From positions 1 through 49,170 of the forward strand of contig JBMNUB010000018.1 in the NCBI GenBank assembly GCA_050946055.1: a DNA stretch of 49,170 nucleotides, in the 5' to 3' direction. This DNA is from Fimadaptatus sp050946055. Lineage in GTDB: Bacteria > Bacillota > Clostridia > Christensenellales > Aristaeellaceae. The notes beneath the pieces are model-generated. The model was not told where the DNA came from and searched no databases. It saw nothing but the letters and a program-made list of their open reading frames with translations. Made by a program: the position numbers and the translations under genes. How positions within the stretch are numbered: position 1 is the stretch's first letter; every line of letters starts with the position of its first letter. This document shows, piece after piece, positions 7,684-16,711 of this stretch.

Positions 7684-7820
7684 AGCCGTGTGTCCTGCGG
7701 TGCTTTACGCTCTGCCGGGGGAAAGGGGTGATTGACAGAGGGAGCTTCCTTGCTCCGCTCCGTCCGGGCGGCTTCCGGCTGGTGACGATTATGAGCTATG
7801 TGGGCTTGCATGCGCTTGCC

Positions 7821-8279
7821 AGATGAAAGGCCGATTGGTGTTGCTGCGGGCTTACTGCCTGCAAGCGCGCTTGTGTGCACTAGCCAGATGAAAGGCCGAT
7901 TGGTGTTGCTGCGGGTTTGCTGCCTGCAAGCGGCTTTGTGTGCGCTCGCTAGATGAAAGGCCGATGGGGATTACTGCGGGTCTGCTGCCTGCAAGCGGCT
8001 TTGTGTGCGCTCGCTCTGTGCAAGGCCGATGGGTGTTGCTGCGGGCTTGCTGCCTGCAAGCGCGCTTGTGTGCACTCGCCAGATGAAAGGGCGATGGGTG
8101 TTGCTGCGGGCTTACTGCCTGCAAGCGGCTTTGTGTGCGCTCGCCAGATGAAAGGGCGATGGGTGTTGGTTGCTGCGGGTTTGCTGCCTGCAAGCGGCTT
8201 TGTGTGCGCTCGCTCTGTGCAAGGCCGGTTTGGATTGTTGTGGGCTTGCTGCCAACAAGCGACTTTGTGTGCGCTCGCC
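7821..8279. repeat. 65-bp tandem repeat array, seven copies
   Basis: Units begin at 7821, 7886, 7951, 8016, 8081, 8146 and 8215. The period is 65 bp; the sixth unit carries 4 extra bases (GTTGGTTG for GTTG). Each unit contains GCTTGC-TGCCT-GCAAGC or a variant, a small hairpin. Two kinds of unit head occur (AGATGAAAGG and CTGTGCAAGG) and two kinds of tail (CGCGCTTGTGTGCACTCGCC and CGGCTTTGTGTGCGCTCGC). The period is not a multiple of three and there are no unique spacers, so it is neither a protein repeat nor a CRISPR array. A shortened unit is visible just upstream at about 7800-7820. Confidence 0.9.
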
Positions 8280-8308
8280 TGCCGGTAAGGTTACAATAGA
8301 CATCAATA

Positions 8309-8348
8309 AACCCTCCGCGTGCTTTAAGCGCATGCGGAGGGTTGCGTG
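8309..8348. terminator. Hairpin terminator after the 65-bp array
   Basis: AACCCTCCGC (8309-8318) pairs with GCGGAGGGTT (8334-8343). On the minus strand it is followed by TTTATTG and could end transcription from the PHP gene; on the plus strand it is followed by GCGTGTTTTG and could end a transcript of the array. Confidence 0.5.
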
Positions 8349-8739
8349 TTTTGTGAGCTGCGCCCATGCAATCATGAGGCTTTGCGGCCTGAGTTGATGA
8401 TATCAAGCGCTGAGGGGGATGCTTGGAGAATGGCGCTGGTGATTGCTTCCTGCGCATGCCCGATGACGGCTTTGGCGGGACGGCTGGCGCATGAGGTGCG
8501 GGTGGTAACGATGCGCCAAGCTCGCCCTTGGCTGTCAAGCGCAGGAGCGCATGGAGGACATGCCCCATGCGCGCAGTATTCGCTGCAGCGCGAGTGAACG
8601 CCCGGCGCTTACAGCTGCTATTCCGGTCGGGCGAGGAGATTGCGCTCGAATGCAGAGGCTGGCTCCGCGTGAAGCTGATCGGCGCAGGCACCACATGCGG
8701 TTGTACAGGGCAAATCGCCTTTGCGCAGGCGGACTGCGC
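8349..8739. other. Intergenic region, nothing recognised
   Basis: About 390 bases downstream of the array and of the PHP gene stop. Open frames exist on both strands but none has a ribosome site or recognisable product. Confidence 0.5.
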
Positions 8740-9618
8740 TTACTCTATGGGTATGCCGCCGCTCCAGGCGCTGTTGCCCATGCCGTCATCCAGCTGTACG
8801 CGGATGTAGCGCTCGCCGCGCTTGAGCGGGTACTCGACATGCGTTATAGGCTCGTCGCCCTCAAACGTGCGCTTGCCCGCCCAAGGCAGGTTGCTGTAGA
8901 ATATCGCGCGCTTGGTGGGCTGGCAGTCTACTATCAGCGCGTCCTTGGTCAATTCTATCTGGGTAAAGCGCGGCCCCTGACTGGCGTACATGCGCCCTGA
9001 GCGTATGGCGTCCATTATGCATTCCAGCGTGAACTCGGCGGCGTTTACATATGTGAACGAGCGCGTATGCTCGCCGGTATAGGTGTGAGAATCGTCGGAG
9101 GCGACCACGGGCGTAAACTTGCCATGCGTATAGGTGAGGTCAGCGAACTGAGAACCATCGGCGCGCGCGGCATTCCATGGTATGCCGGAGGTGGAGTTGT
9201 ATATCTCCATGGCGGCAAGGCCGGTGAGCGGCAGAGTCACGTTGAGCGTGTTCAGCGACCATGCGGGGTGCGCCAGTATCGCCAGACCACCCTGCGCGTT
9301 TATGGCGTCTATGGCCTGCTGAGCGCTTTCACCGCGCATGGGAGGCGAAAGCTCGGGCTCGCCGCGCAGGCCTATGCCCACTATGTGTATGCACTGATCG
9401 CTGAGCATGTAGTCGAACTCCACGCCGCCGGTGAGCAGCATGCCGTCCCGAATCTCGGGGTAGGACATCTTGCGGTGGTCGGTGAGCGCTAGAAAGTCGT
9501 AACCGGCGGCCTTGTAAAGCGCAATAGCCTCGTCCGGAGTGCGCTTGCCGTCGCTTATGGTGGTGTGCGCGTGCATGTTGCCCTTGTACCAGTTGAGGTT
9601 TTCGTCAAATAGTTTCAT
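8740..9618 (-). CDS. PHP domain metal-dependent phosphoesterase
   Basis: A 292-residue cytoplasmic protein. The PHP signature is complete at the N-terminus: NMHAHTTISDGKRTPDE, then YDFLALTDHRK, both with metal-binding His/Asp. ILAHPAW in the middle and VVASDDSHTY later supply further metal ligands. A C-terminal beta-rich segment follows. PHP proteins hydrolyse phosphoesters (for example histidinol phosphate or 5'-nucleotide ends); the stand-alone form here is of the CehA/McbA-like type and its substrate is unknown. The ATG at 9618 is preferred over the TTG at 9624 because AAGGAG lies 8 bases upstream of the ATG but only 2 from the TTG. Confidence 0.85.
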   Translation of the reverse strand: MKLFDENLNWYKGNMHAHTTISDGKRTPDEAIALYKAAGYDFLALTDHRKMSYPEIRDGMLLTGGVEFDYMLSDQCIHIVGIGLRGEPELSPPMRGESAQQAIDAINAQGGLAILAHPAWSLNTLNVTLPLTGLAAMEIYNSTSGIPWNAARADGSQFADLTYTHGKFTPVVASDDSHTYTGEHTRSFTYVNAAEFTLECIMDAIRSGRMYASQGPRFTQIELTKDALIVDCQPTKRAIFYSNLPWAGKRTFEGDEPITHVEYPLKRGERYIRVQLDDGMGNSAWSGGIPIE

Positions 9619-9723
9619 ACTCAAGGCTCCTTTTCAACGCCGTTTGGTGCAATTATAGCACGCAAGTGTTAATGCTGTGTGGAGACGATACTTGTGCGGG
9701 CGGCATCGCTTTCCATTATGCGC

Positions 9724-9752
9724 TTGAATAGAGGACGGATTAAGGATATAAT
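9724..9752 (+). promoter_or_regulatory. Sigma-A promoter for nagA
   Basis: TTGAAT (9724-9729), 17-base spacer, TATAAT (9747-9752), about 50 bases before the nagA start. Confidence 0.75.
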
Positions 9753-9802
9753 AAAGTCAGTACAGCGCGCGGCGCTGACAATGAAGATATGGAGATGGTA
9801 AC

Positions 9803-10945
9803 ATGATAATCACGAATGCCCGAGTGCTGCTGGGCGACAGGCTGGTAAGCGGCATGGACGTGCGCGTTGAGGATGGACTCATAGCCGAACTGGGCGTGTC
9901 GCTGAGCGGTGCGGACAGGCTGGACGCGCATGGCAGCGTGCTGGCTCCCGGCTTCTGCGACATACACATACATGGCTACGGCGGATATGACACAATGGAC
10001 GGCGCGGATGCCGTGCTGAAGATGAGCGAAGGTCTGGCCAGCCACGGCTGCACTTCGTTCCTGGCCACGACCTGTTCGGCGCCTGTGGAGCCTTCGGCCT
10101 TTGCCGTGCGCGGCGTTAAGAAGGCCATGCAGATGCAGGCTGCTGACGGAGCCAGGGGCGCGGCGGTGCTGGGCTGCCATATGGAAGGCCCGTTCCTGAA
10201 CGATGCCAAGCGCGGCGCGCAGGATCCCAACGGCATACTCAAGCCCTCGGTGGAGACCTACGAGCAGATAGTGGGCGAGGCCGGCGACATAGTGCGCCTG
10301 ATGACCGTAGCGCCTGAGATAGAGGGTGCGCGCGAACTGTGCCTGTATGTGCGCCCGGGCGTGACGCTGGCCGTGGGTCACACCGTGGCTACCGCCGAGC
10401 AGGTCGAGACTGCCGCGTCGTGGGGCTGCTCGCAGATAACTCACATGTTTAACGGCATGAATGCGCTGCATCACCGCGAGCCGGGCGTGCCGGGTCAGGC
10501 GCTGGCCGACGACAATTACTCAGTGCAAATGATTGCGGACCTCGTGCATCTGCATCGCTCGGCGCTGCGCCTGTGCTACAATGCCAAGGGCTATGAGAAG
10601 TGCATACTTATAACCGACGCCATGGCGGCAACCTGCATAGGCGACGGCCACTTCAAGCTGGGCGCGCTGGACGTATACGTAAAGAACGGCGAGGCGCGTC
10701 TGGCCGAGGGCAATCTGGCGGGCTCCACGCTGACCATAGAGCGCGCGGTGAAGAACATGGTCGAGACGGTCAAGGTGCCTGCCGAGCATGCGCTTCAGAT
10801 GGCTTCCCGCATACCTGCGCAGTCGATAGGCCTGAATGACCGCGGCATAATAGCCGTGGGCAAGCGCGCCGATCTGGTGTTGCTGGATGATGGCTGGAAC
10901 GTAGAGCGCACCATAGTGGCGGGCAACACCGTTTACAGCAAGTAA
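9803..10945 (+). CDS. nagA: N-acetylglucosamine-6-phosphate deacetylase
   Basis: A 380-residue cytoplasmic amidohydrolase that removes acetate from GlcNAc-6-phosphate to give GlcN-6-phosphate. Family landmarks in order: PGFCDIHIHGYGGYDT (metal and substrate loop), GCHMEGPFLN with the metal-binding Glu, AVGHTVAT, THMFNGMNALHHREPG and ILITDAMAAT carrying the catalytic Asp. The length matches the family. ATG at 9803 follows a GGAGATGG site. It has its own promoter. The partner nagB lies 20 kb away on the other strand, so the two are not an operon here. Confidence 0.95.
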   Translation: MIITNARVLLGDRLVSGMDVRVEDGLIAELGVSLSGADRLDAHGSVLAPGFCDIHIHGYGGYDTMDGADAVLKMSEGLASHGCTSFLATTCSAPVEPSAFAVRGVKKAMQMQAADGARGAAVLGCHMEGPFLNDAKRGAQDPNGILKPSVETYEQIVGEAGDIVRLMTVAPEIEGARELCLYVRPGVTLAVGHTVATAEQVETAASWGCSQITHMFNGMNALHHREPGVPGQALADDNYSVQMIADLVHLHRSALRLCYNAKGYEKCILITDAMAATCIGDGHFKLGALDVYVKNGEARLAEGNLAGSTLTIERAVKNMVETVKVPAEHALQMASRIPAQSIGLNDRGIIAVGKRADLVLLDDGWNVERTIVAGNTVYSK

Positions 10946-10965
10946 TCAAATATCCCTCAGCGGAT

Positions 10966-10981
10966 TGTTTCACGTGAAACA
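10966..10981. promoter_or_regulatory. parS: parS centromere site 1
   Basis: TGTTTCACGTGAAACA, a perfect 16-bp palindrome matching the ParB/Spo0J recognition site (consensus TGTTNCACGTGAAACA). It lies 21 bases after the nagA stop. parS sites cluster around the chromosomal origin and load ParB and condensin for segregation. Confidence 0.93.
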
Positions 10982-11132
10982 TTGAGCGCGAGCGGCGCTG
11001 CGCGATGCATATTGCTTGCGAAATGATGCAATAATATGCATAAACGCCCATGCGCGCGGTGCAATGCCGGCAAGATGAAAGCACGCAATGAGTTGCACTG
11101 AGGGGGCGGGCGCGCCGCGCGTCGCGACACAT

Positions 11133-11148
11133 TGTTTCACGTGAAACA
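11133..11148. promoter_or_regulatory. parS: parS centromere site 2
   Basis: A second identical TGTTTCACGTGAAACA, 167 bp from the first and 29 bp before the NYN gene start, probably within its promoter or leader region. ParB bound here could also affect transcription of that gene. Confidence 0.93.
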
Positions 11149-11177
11149 TTTTCTGAGGAACGTAATGGAGGCGAAAA

Positions 11178-12158
11178 TTGAGTACATCGCATTATGCCGT
11201 ATTTGTGGATCTGGAAAACGCCGGTGCCAAGGAGAGCATGCTAAACAGCATAATCGAAAAGGTGAAGATACGCGGCGACATACTTCTGGGCAAGGTCTAC
11301 GGCTATACGGATAGGTATTCGGAGCTGAAGGAGGTGCTGCTGTCCAATACGTTCTACGTCGTGCCTTCGCTGCGGTACGGGCATAACCAGAAGAACAACC
11401 TGGACATACAGCTGGTCATAGACGCGCTGGAAGTCGCGTTTGGCAACGACCTCATAGACAGCTTCTGCATAGTTTCGGGCGACAGCGACTATACGCCGCT
11501 GGTGGGCAAGCTCAAGTCGATGGGCAAGCACGTGCTGGGCATATCGCGCAGCGAAGTGGCCTCGTCCATATTCATAAGGGCGTGCAACGAGTTCATATTC
11601 CTAGAGTCGGTATCCAGTGCGACAAAGGCGCAGCCCGCCGAGCGCGTCAGCGAACAGGGCGACGAGCTGGGCGAACTGAGCGCACAGATAGAGACCGTGC
11701 TGTCCGACCAGGAGGAGGACATGATGTACGCTTCGGAGCTAAAGTCCACGCTGCTCAGACTCAGGCCGGACTTCAACGAGAGCAATTACGGCTGCTCCAC
11801 GTTCGGCAAGTTTCTGCAGCTGCTCTCGCAGAAGAACCGCAATATCCGCATAGTCAACGACAATCACTCCGTGCTTGTCGGATTGCAGAAGCCCGCAGGC
11901 GAGGATGCCGCGCCCAAGCTCACCAAGGGCAACTGGGTGCAGGTGTTCGCGCGCCATTTGCAGCGCTTTAAGGACGACGGATTCGACCGCATAAATCCGT
12001 CCATACTAAAGAGCGCCATACAGGGCGAGTATCCCGACTTCGATGAGCGCGGCATAGGCTTCAAGCGCTTCAGCGACATGCTGAAAAGGCTGGAGAAGGA
12101 AAAGCTGGTGTCGATAGAGATGGATGAGCAGCACACGATGCTCATCAAGATATGCTGA
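11178..12158 (+). CDS. NYN (PIN-like) domain protein with two OST-HTH/LOTUS domains
   Basis: A 326-residue protein. Residues about 5-150 form a NYN domain (PIN-like nuclease fold): VFVDLENAG near the start, NNLDIQLVIDAL and FCIVSGDSDYTPLV supply the acidic metal-binding residues, and LGISRSEVASSIF closes the domain. Residues about 175-240 and 255-326 are two LOTUS/OST-HTH modules, recognisable by repeated GCSTFGKFLQLL and GFKRFSDMLKRL helices and acid-rich neighbours; such modules bind RNA, including G-quadruplexes. TTG at 11178 is the start, 6 bases after GGAGG. An RNA-binding or RNA-cleaving role is likely. It stands alone just behind the two parS sites. Confidence 0.85.
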   Translation: MSTSHYAVFVDLENAGAKESMLNSIIEKVKIRGDILLGKVYGYTDRYSELKEVLLSNTFYVVPSLRYGHNQKNNLDIQLVIDALEVAFGNDLIDSFCIVSGDSDYTPLVGKLKSMGKHVLGISRSEVASSIFIRACNEFIFLESVSSATKAQPAERVSEQGDELGELSAQIETVLSDQEEDMMYASELKSTLLRLRPDFNESNYGCSTFGKFLQLLSQKNRNIRIVNDNHSVLVGLQKPAGEDAAPKLTKGNWVQVFARHLQRFKDDGFDRINPSILKSAIQGEYPDFDERGIGFKRFSDMLKRLEKEKLVSIEMDEQHTMLIKIC

Positions 12159-12261
12159 CGCGCATGGCGCGCGTTTGCACGGCATACATGTCCTGAGATT
12201 TGCCGGAGCTTTGAAAGAGTTGAATTATGGCGCGCCTTGGCCTTGTGCCGGGGCGCGCCGC

Positions 12262-12515
12262 AGACTGTCAAAAAACCCCCGGAGAGCTCGGCGGGCATCG
12301 CGGCCTGCCGACTTCAATCGCGCCCGGCGGCATGCGCGGTGGGCGCTCAGGGTATTTTTACGCAGGGAAATCTTATCTGCTGGAGTAAAAATATCTACAT
12401 TGCAGTTTCTATGCCCGGAAACCTTAAGGATTTCAGTGAAAACTGAGTAGGGGTGGCTGCGGCGGGGTGAGGTTCTACCCCGTCCACGCTTGCCCCAAAT
12501 ACATTTTGACAAGCT
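12262..12515 (+). repeat. ~250-bp structured element, copy A
   Basis: Begins AGACTGTCAAAA and ends TTTTGACAAGCT, which are imperfect inverted repeats of each other. Shares most of its length with copy B at 42480-42729. Predicted helices: CGGCGGGC/GCCTGCCG, GCGCCCG/TGGGCGC, GTTTCT/CGGAAAC, TCAGT-GAAA-ACTGA and GGGGT/ACCCC enclosed by GTGG/CCAC. Where the copies differ in a stem, pairing is kept by G-U wobble or a double change. The wobble pairs and the GNRA loop are only sensible on the plus strand. It is 103 bp after the NYN gene. Confidence 0.75.
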
Positions 12516-13084
12516 GTGGTGCGCGAAGAATTCACTCAAAACCATGCCGCGCGGCCACGGCAGGAAAGGCATGCGCCCGCCGCGCCCAAGTCCGATGCCA
12601 CGCGCGGCCACGGCGGGCGGGGTGTGACGGGAACGATGCGCTTAGGCTGCGGTAGACAAGGGAAATGCTTTGCCATGCGCGCAGGGGCGCATGCGCGGCA
12701 TACGGCACGGCTGCGCGATAAACGGGGAGGATACACGGCGCATAATCCGATATGGCGGTGCGAACGCCGAGCCATGGGCGGGATGCACCGGGCATGACTG
12801 ACATGCGGCTGCGCGCACACAGGCGGCAGGAGTGGAACGGGCGCACATGCGATGTGAATGACCCCACTGCTGCGCGCACGCGGGCAGCCTTGCAGCAGAC
12901 CCGGCCTGCGCCGGACTGCATGCTGGGCAACCCGGGCGGAATGCATGGCCGCACAGGCACAAGAGCGCTTTTTGTGCGCATGGCATATGATGTTATGTGC
13001 GCGCGTACTATTCCCAAATATTCCAATGTGTTTACCGTTGCATGATGAAAATGCGGGACGAATGTGGTACATTTAGTAAGCAAC
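12516..13084. other. Intergenic region upstream of recF
   Basis: About 570 bases, GC-rich on the left and AT-rich near recF. A 13-base direct repeat GCGCGGCCACGGC occurs at about 12550 and 12602. No gene is supported. Confidence 0.5.
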
Positions 13085-13090
13085 TATAAT
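13085..13090 (+). promoter_or_regulatory. -10 element of the probable recF promoter
   Basis: TATAAT 25 bases before the recF start. No good -35 is visible at the usual distance, so the promoter is weak or uses another contact. Confidence 0.45.
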
Positions 13091-13114
13091 ATCGCCCGCG
13101 CGACGGAGGCAGGC

Positions 13115-14206
13115 ATGGAGATCACTTCGATCAGACTCACCAACTACCGCAATTACGCCGATCAGGCGCTGGAGCTGCGTCCGGGCATAAACGTACTGAC
13201 CGGCGGAAACGCGCAGGGCAAGACCAATATGCTCGAGGCGGTAAGGCTCTGCTCGATAGGGCGCTCGCATCGCACATCGCGCGACCGGGAACTGATACGC
13301 GAGGGTGAAGAGCAGGCGCGCGTGGAGCTAAGATGGCAAAAGCGCGACGGCAGTCACGACCTCGCGGCGCTTATACCCTCGTCGTCCGCCAAGCAGATGC
13401 GCGTGGACGGCAAGCTGCTCAGGCGCTCGGGAGAGCTTATGGGCAACATAGCCACGGTGCTGTTTGCGCCGGAGGACCTCACTCTGGTCAAGTCAGGGCC
13501 GGGCGAAAGGCGAAGATTCATAGACATGGAGCTTTCGCAGCTGCGCCCGGTGTACTATTACACGCTGCAAAGGTACAACCGCGCCCTAAAGCAGCGCAAC
13601 AATCTGCTGCGCGAGATGGCTTCGCGCCCGGATCTGGCGGCAACGCTGGACAGCTGGGACGGATTGCTCATAGCCGAGGGCGCGCAGATAGTGCGCATGC
13701 GCGCGGCGTTTATAGGCATGCTGGACACGCACGCCCGCGCTCATCACGCTCACATAACCGGCGGCGCGGAGGCGCTTACGTGTCAGTACGTGAGCGGCAT
13801 AGACCCGCAGGATGCGGAGCGCTCCATGGCAAGGGGACTTGAGGCGGCGCGCAGGCGCGACATGATGCTGTGCAGCACAACCTTTGGCCCGCACAGGGAT
13901 GATCTACGGCTGGAGATAGACGGCAGGGATGTGCGCGCATTCGGCTCGCAGGGGCAGCAGCGCACCGCCGCGCTCTCGCTCAAGCTCAGCGAACTGAGCG
14001 TGATGTATAGCGAGTGCGGCGAATGGCCCATACTCTTGCTGGACGATGTGATGAGTGAGCTGGACCCGCAGCGGCGGCGCATGCTGCTGGACTGCATAGC
14101 GGGCGTGCAGACCATAGTCACCTGCACAGACCCTTTAGACCTTGCGGGCGCAGACATAGAGAGGCTGCTGCGCGTGAGCGCGGGCAGCGTAGAGGAGATG
14201 CGATAG
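13115..14206 (+). CDS. recF: DNA replication and repair protein RecF
   Basis: A 363-residue SMC-like ATPase that loads RecA at single-strand gaps with RecO and RecR. Walker A is GGNAQGKTN near residue 33; TVLFAPEDLTLVKSGPGERRRFIDMEL is the family's central signature; the ABC-type signature GSQGQQRT and Walker B LLLDDVMSELD follow, with TCTDP near the end. The ATG at 13115 is chosen (CGGAGG five bases upstream); the longer frame from 13064 has no ribosome site and adds residues absent from the family. It is not next to dnaN, dnaA or gyrB as in most Bacillota; glgP follows 54 bp downstream. Confidence 0.95.
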   Translation: MEITSIRLTNYRNYADQALELRPGINVLTGGNAQGKTNMLEAVRLCSIGRSHRTSRDRELIREGEEQARVELRWQKRDGSHDLAALIPSSSAKQMRVDGKLLRRSGELMGNIATVLFAPEDLTLVKSGPGERRRFIDMELSQLRPVYYYTLQRYNRALKQRNNLLREMASRPDLAATLDSWDGLLIAEGAQIVRMRAAFIGMLDTHARAHHAHITGGAEALTCQYVSGIDPQDAERSMARGLEAARRRDMMLCSTTFGPHRDDLRLEIDGRDVRAFGSQGQQRTAALSLKLSELSVMYSECGEWPILLLDDVMSELDPQRRRMLLDCIAGVQTIVTCTDPLDLAGADIERLLRVSAGSVEEMR

Positions 14207-14260
14207 CGCGGGCAAAGCCATGCATGGCGACCCGCCAACGACTAACTAGGAGGCTGTTAT

Positions 14261-16711
14261 ATGGGGCTGACCGTATACGATAAGAACGAGATCATAGAGT
14301 CGGTCAAGGGCAAGCTGGAGCGCTACTTTGGCTGCGAGGTCGCCGACGCGACCCGCGACCAGATATACCACGCCCTTGCCAGCACCGTGCGCGATCAGGT
14401 CATGGAGCGCCGCACGTCCTCGCGCGGCGAGCGCAAGAGGCAGAAGGCCAAGAAGGTCTACTACCTCTCTGCGGAATTCCTGATAGGCCGCGCTATGCAC
14501 AACAACATGATAAACCTGCTCAACGAGAGCGCGTATGTCGAGGCCATGAAGGAGCTGGGCATAGACATGCTCTCCGTGGCCGAGTGCGAGCCTGAGCCGG
14601 GTCTGGGCAACGGCGGTCTGGGACGCCTCGCGGCCTGCTTCATGGACTCGCTGGCCACTCTCGATCTGCCGGCCATGGGCTGCTCCATACGATATGAATA
14701 CGGCCTGTTCCAGCAGAAGATAGTGAACGGCTTTCAGGTAGAGATGCCCGACAACTGGCTCAAGGACGGCAATATCTGGGAGATATGCAAGCCCTCCGAG
14801 ACCGTCGAGGTGCATTTCGGCGGCTACATAGAGGAGGACTGGTCGGACGGCACGCTCAAGGTCAGGCATCGCGACTACAATACTGTTCTGGCCGTGCCTT
14901 ACGATGTGCCGATACTGGGCTATGATACGGTCATGGTCGATATGCTGCGCCTGTGGAGCGCGCGCTCGCCCAAGACCATAGACATGGATAGGTTCAATCG
15001 CGGTCAGTACACCCGCTCCATGGAGGAAAAGGAACTGGCCGAGGTCATATCCAAGGTGCTGTATCCCGATGACAACCACATACAGGGCAAGGAGCTGCGC
15101 CTCAAGCAGCAGTACTTCTTCTCCAGCGCGTCGGTTCAGTACGCGCTCAACGACTTCGAGAAGGTGTACGGCCCTGACTGGGATCTGCTGCCGCAGAAGA
15201 TAGCAATGCACATAAACGACACCCATCCCGGCCTTGCCATACCCGAGATGATGCGCATACTGATAGACGAGAAGGGTCTGGATTGGGAGCGCGCCGAGCG
15301 CCTGGTGCGCGGCGTATTCGCCTACACCAACCACACCGTAATGTCCGAGGCGCTGGAGCGCTGGCCGGAGGATCTGGTCAAGATGCTGGTGCCGCGCATA
15401 TACTCGATACTGGTCGAGATGAACCGCCGCCTGTGCGACCGCCTCTGGAAGGTGTTCACCGGCCAGTGGAACCGCATAGGCAATATGGCCATAATCTCCT
15501 ACGGCAATGTGCAGATGGCCAATCTGTGCGTGTCCATGAGCCACCACGTAAACGGCGTCTCGCAGATACATGCCGAGATACTTAAGAACACCACCTTCTC
15601 GGACTACTGCAAGCTCAATCCCGATAAGTTCATGGGCATAACCAACGGCATAACCCATCGCCGCTGGCTGATGATGTGCAACAGGGGTCTGAGCGGCCTG
15701 CTGGACGAGACCATAGGCGAAGGCTGGCGCAAGGATGCCCTGCAGCTGAGCAAGCTCATGCCCTATACCGACGACGCTGCCTTCCTTGAGCGCTTCAAGG
15801 CCATCAAGCAGGAAAACAAGCGCGACTTTGCCAACTGGCTCAAGGCGCGCAACGGCATAGTCCTCGACCCCGACAGCATATTCGACGTGCAGGCCAAGCG
15901 CCTGCATGAGTACAAGCGCCAGCTCATGAACGCGCTGCACATACTGGTGCTGTACAACCGCATAGTGAACGATCCCAACTATACCTTCCATCCGGTGACG
16001 TTCATATTCGCGGCCAAGGCCGCGCCCGGCTATGAGCGCGCCAAGTCCATAATCAAGCTGATAAACTCAATCTCCGACCTTGTCAAGAAGAACAAGCGCG
16101 CCAGCGAGCTTATCAACATAGTGTTCGTGGAGAACTACTGCGTCTCTGCGGCCGAGATGATAATCCCCGCCGCCGAGGTGTCTCAGCAGATATCCACCGC
16201 CGGCAAGGAGGCCAGCGGCACCGGCAACATGAAGTTCATGATGAACGGCGCCGTGACCATAGGCACCATGGACGGCGCCAACGTCGAGATATTCAACGAG
16301 GTGGGCGCGGACAACATCTACATCTTCGGCATGCGCAAGGACGAGGTCGAGGCGCTGTATCGCGCCGGTAACTATCGCTCCAGCGACGTATTCGAGTCCA
16401 ACTATGAGGTGCGCCGCGCCATGGAGCAGCTGATAGACGGCACTCTCTGCCCGGAGAATCCGCGCATATTCCAGGATATATACCACTCGCTGCTGTTCGG
16501 CGGCAACGGCTCCATGGCCGACGAGTACCTGGTGCTCAATGACCTTGGCAGCTACATGCAGACCCACGAGCGCCTGCTCAACGACTATGGCAAGCAGAGC
16601 TGGTGGCACAAGGCGGCGGTCAACACGGCGGCCTCGGGCATATTCTCCTCCGACCGCACCATACGCGAGTACAATGAAAGGATCTGGCATCTCAAGCCGC
16701 TTGATCTATGA
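14261..16711 (+). CDS. glgP: Glycogen/maltodextrin phosphorylase
   Basis: An 816-residue PLP enzyme (GT35) that releases glucose-1-phosphate from alpha-1,4-glucans. The PLP-binding region EASGTGNMKFMMNG is present with Lys658, followed by GTMDGANVEI. N-terminal ECEPEPGLGNGGLGRLAACF and the QIAMHINDTHPGLAIPE-like region are also typical. It starts at ATG 14261, 7 bases after AGGAGG. It overlaps the next gene by four bases (ATGA), so phosphorylase and the GH13 enzyme are made together. No allosteric N-terminal extension of the eukaryotic kind is seen. Confidence 0.96.
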   Translation: MGLTVYDKNEIIESVKGKLERYFGCEVADATRDQIYHALASTVRDQVMERRTSSRGERKRQKAKKVYYLSAEFLIGRAMHNNMINLLNESAYVEAMKELGIDMLSVAECEPEPGLGNGGLGRLAACFMDSLATLDLPAMGCSIRYEYGLFQQKIVNGFQVEMPDNWLKDGNIWEICKPSETVEVHFGGYIEEDWSDGTLKVRHRDYNTVLAVPYDVPILGYDTVMVDMLRLWSARSPKTIDMDRFNRGQYTRSMEEKELAEVISKVLYPDDNHIQGKELRLKQQYFFSSASVQYALNDFEKVYGPDWDLLPQKIAMHINDTHPGLAIPEMMRILIDEKGLDWERAERLVRGVFAYTNHTVMSEALERWPEDLVKMLVPRIYSILVEMNRRLCDRLWKVFTGQWNRIGNMAIISYGNVQMANLCVSMSHHVNGVSQIHAEILKNTTFSDYCKLNPDKFMGITNGITHRRWLMMCNRGLSGLLDETIGEGWRKDALQLSKLMPYTDDAAFLERFKAIKQENKRDFANWLKARNGIVLDPDSIFDVQAKRLHEYKRQLMNALHILVLYNRIVNDPNYTFHPVTFIFAAKAAPGYERAKSIIKLINSISDLVKKNKRASELINIVFVENYCVSAAEMIIPAAEVSQQISTAGKEASGTGNMKFMMNGAVTIGTMDGANVEIFNEVGADNIYIFGMRKDEVEALYRAGNYRSSDVFESNYEVRRAMEQLIDGTLCPENPRIFQDIYHSLLFGGNGSMADEYLVLNDLGSYMQTHERLLNDYGKQSWWHKAAVNTAASGIFSSDRTIREYNERIWHLKPLDL

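Noticed and set aside
7821..8279. CRISPR array
   Set aside because: The whole 65-bp unit repeats with scattered substitutions; there are no unique spacers and no cas genes.
6705..8694. Long minus-strand ORFs over the GNAT gene and the 65-bp array
   Set aside because: They are antisense to a clear GNAT protein or run through a 65-bp repeat that shifts frame every unit; no ribosome site and no family resemblance.
14246..15991. 581-codon ORF antisense to glgP
   Set aside because: Shadow of the glgP reading frame; His/Val/Leu-rich composition caused by codon bias on the other strand.
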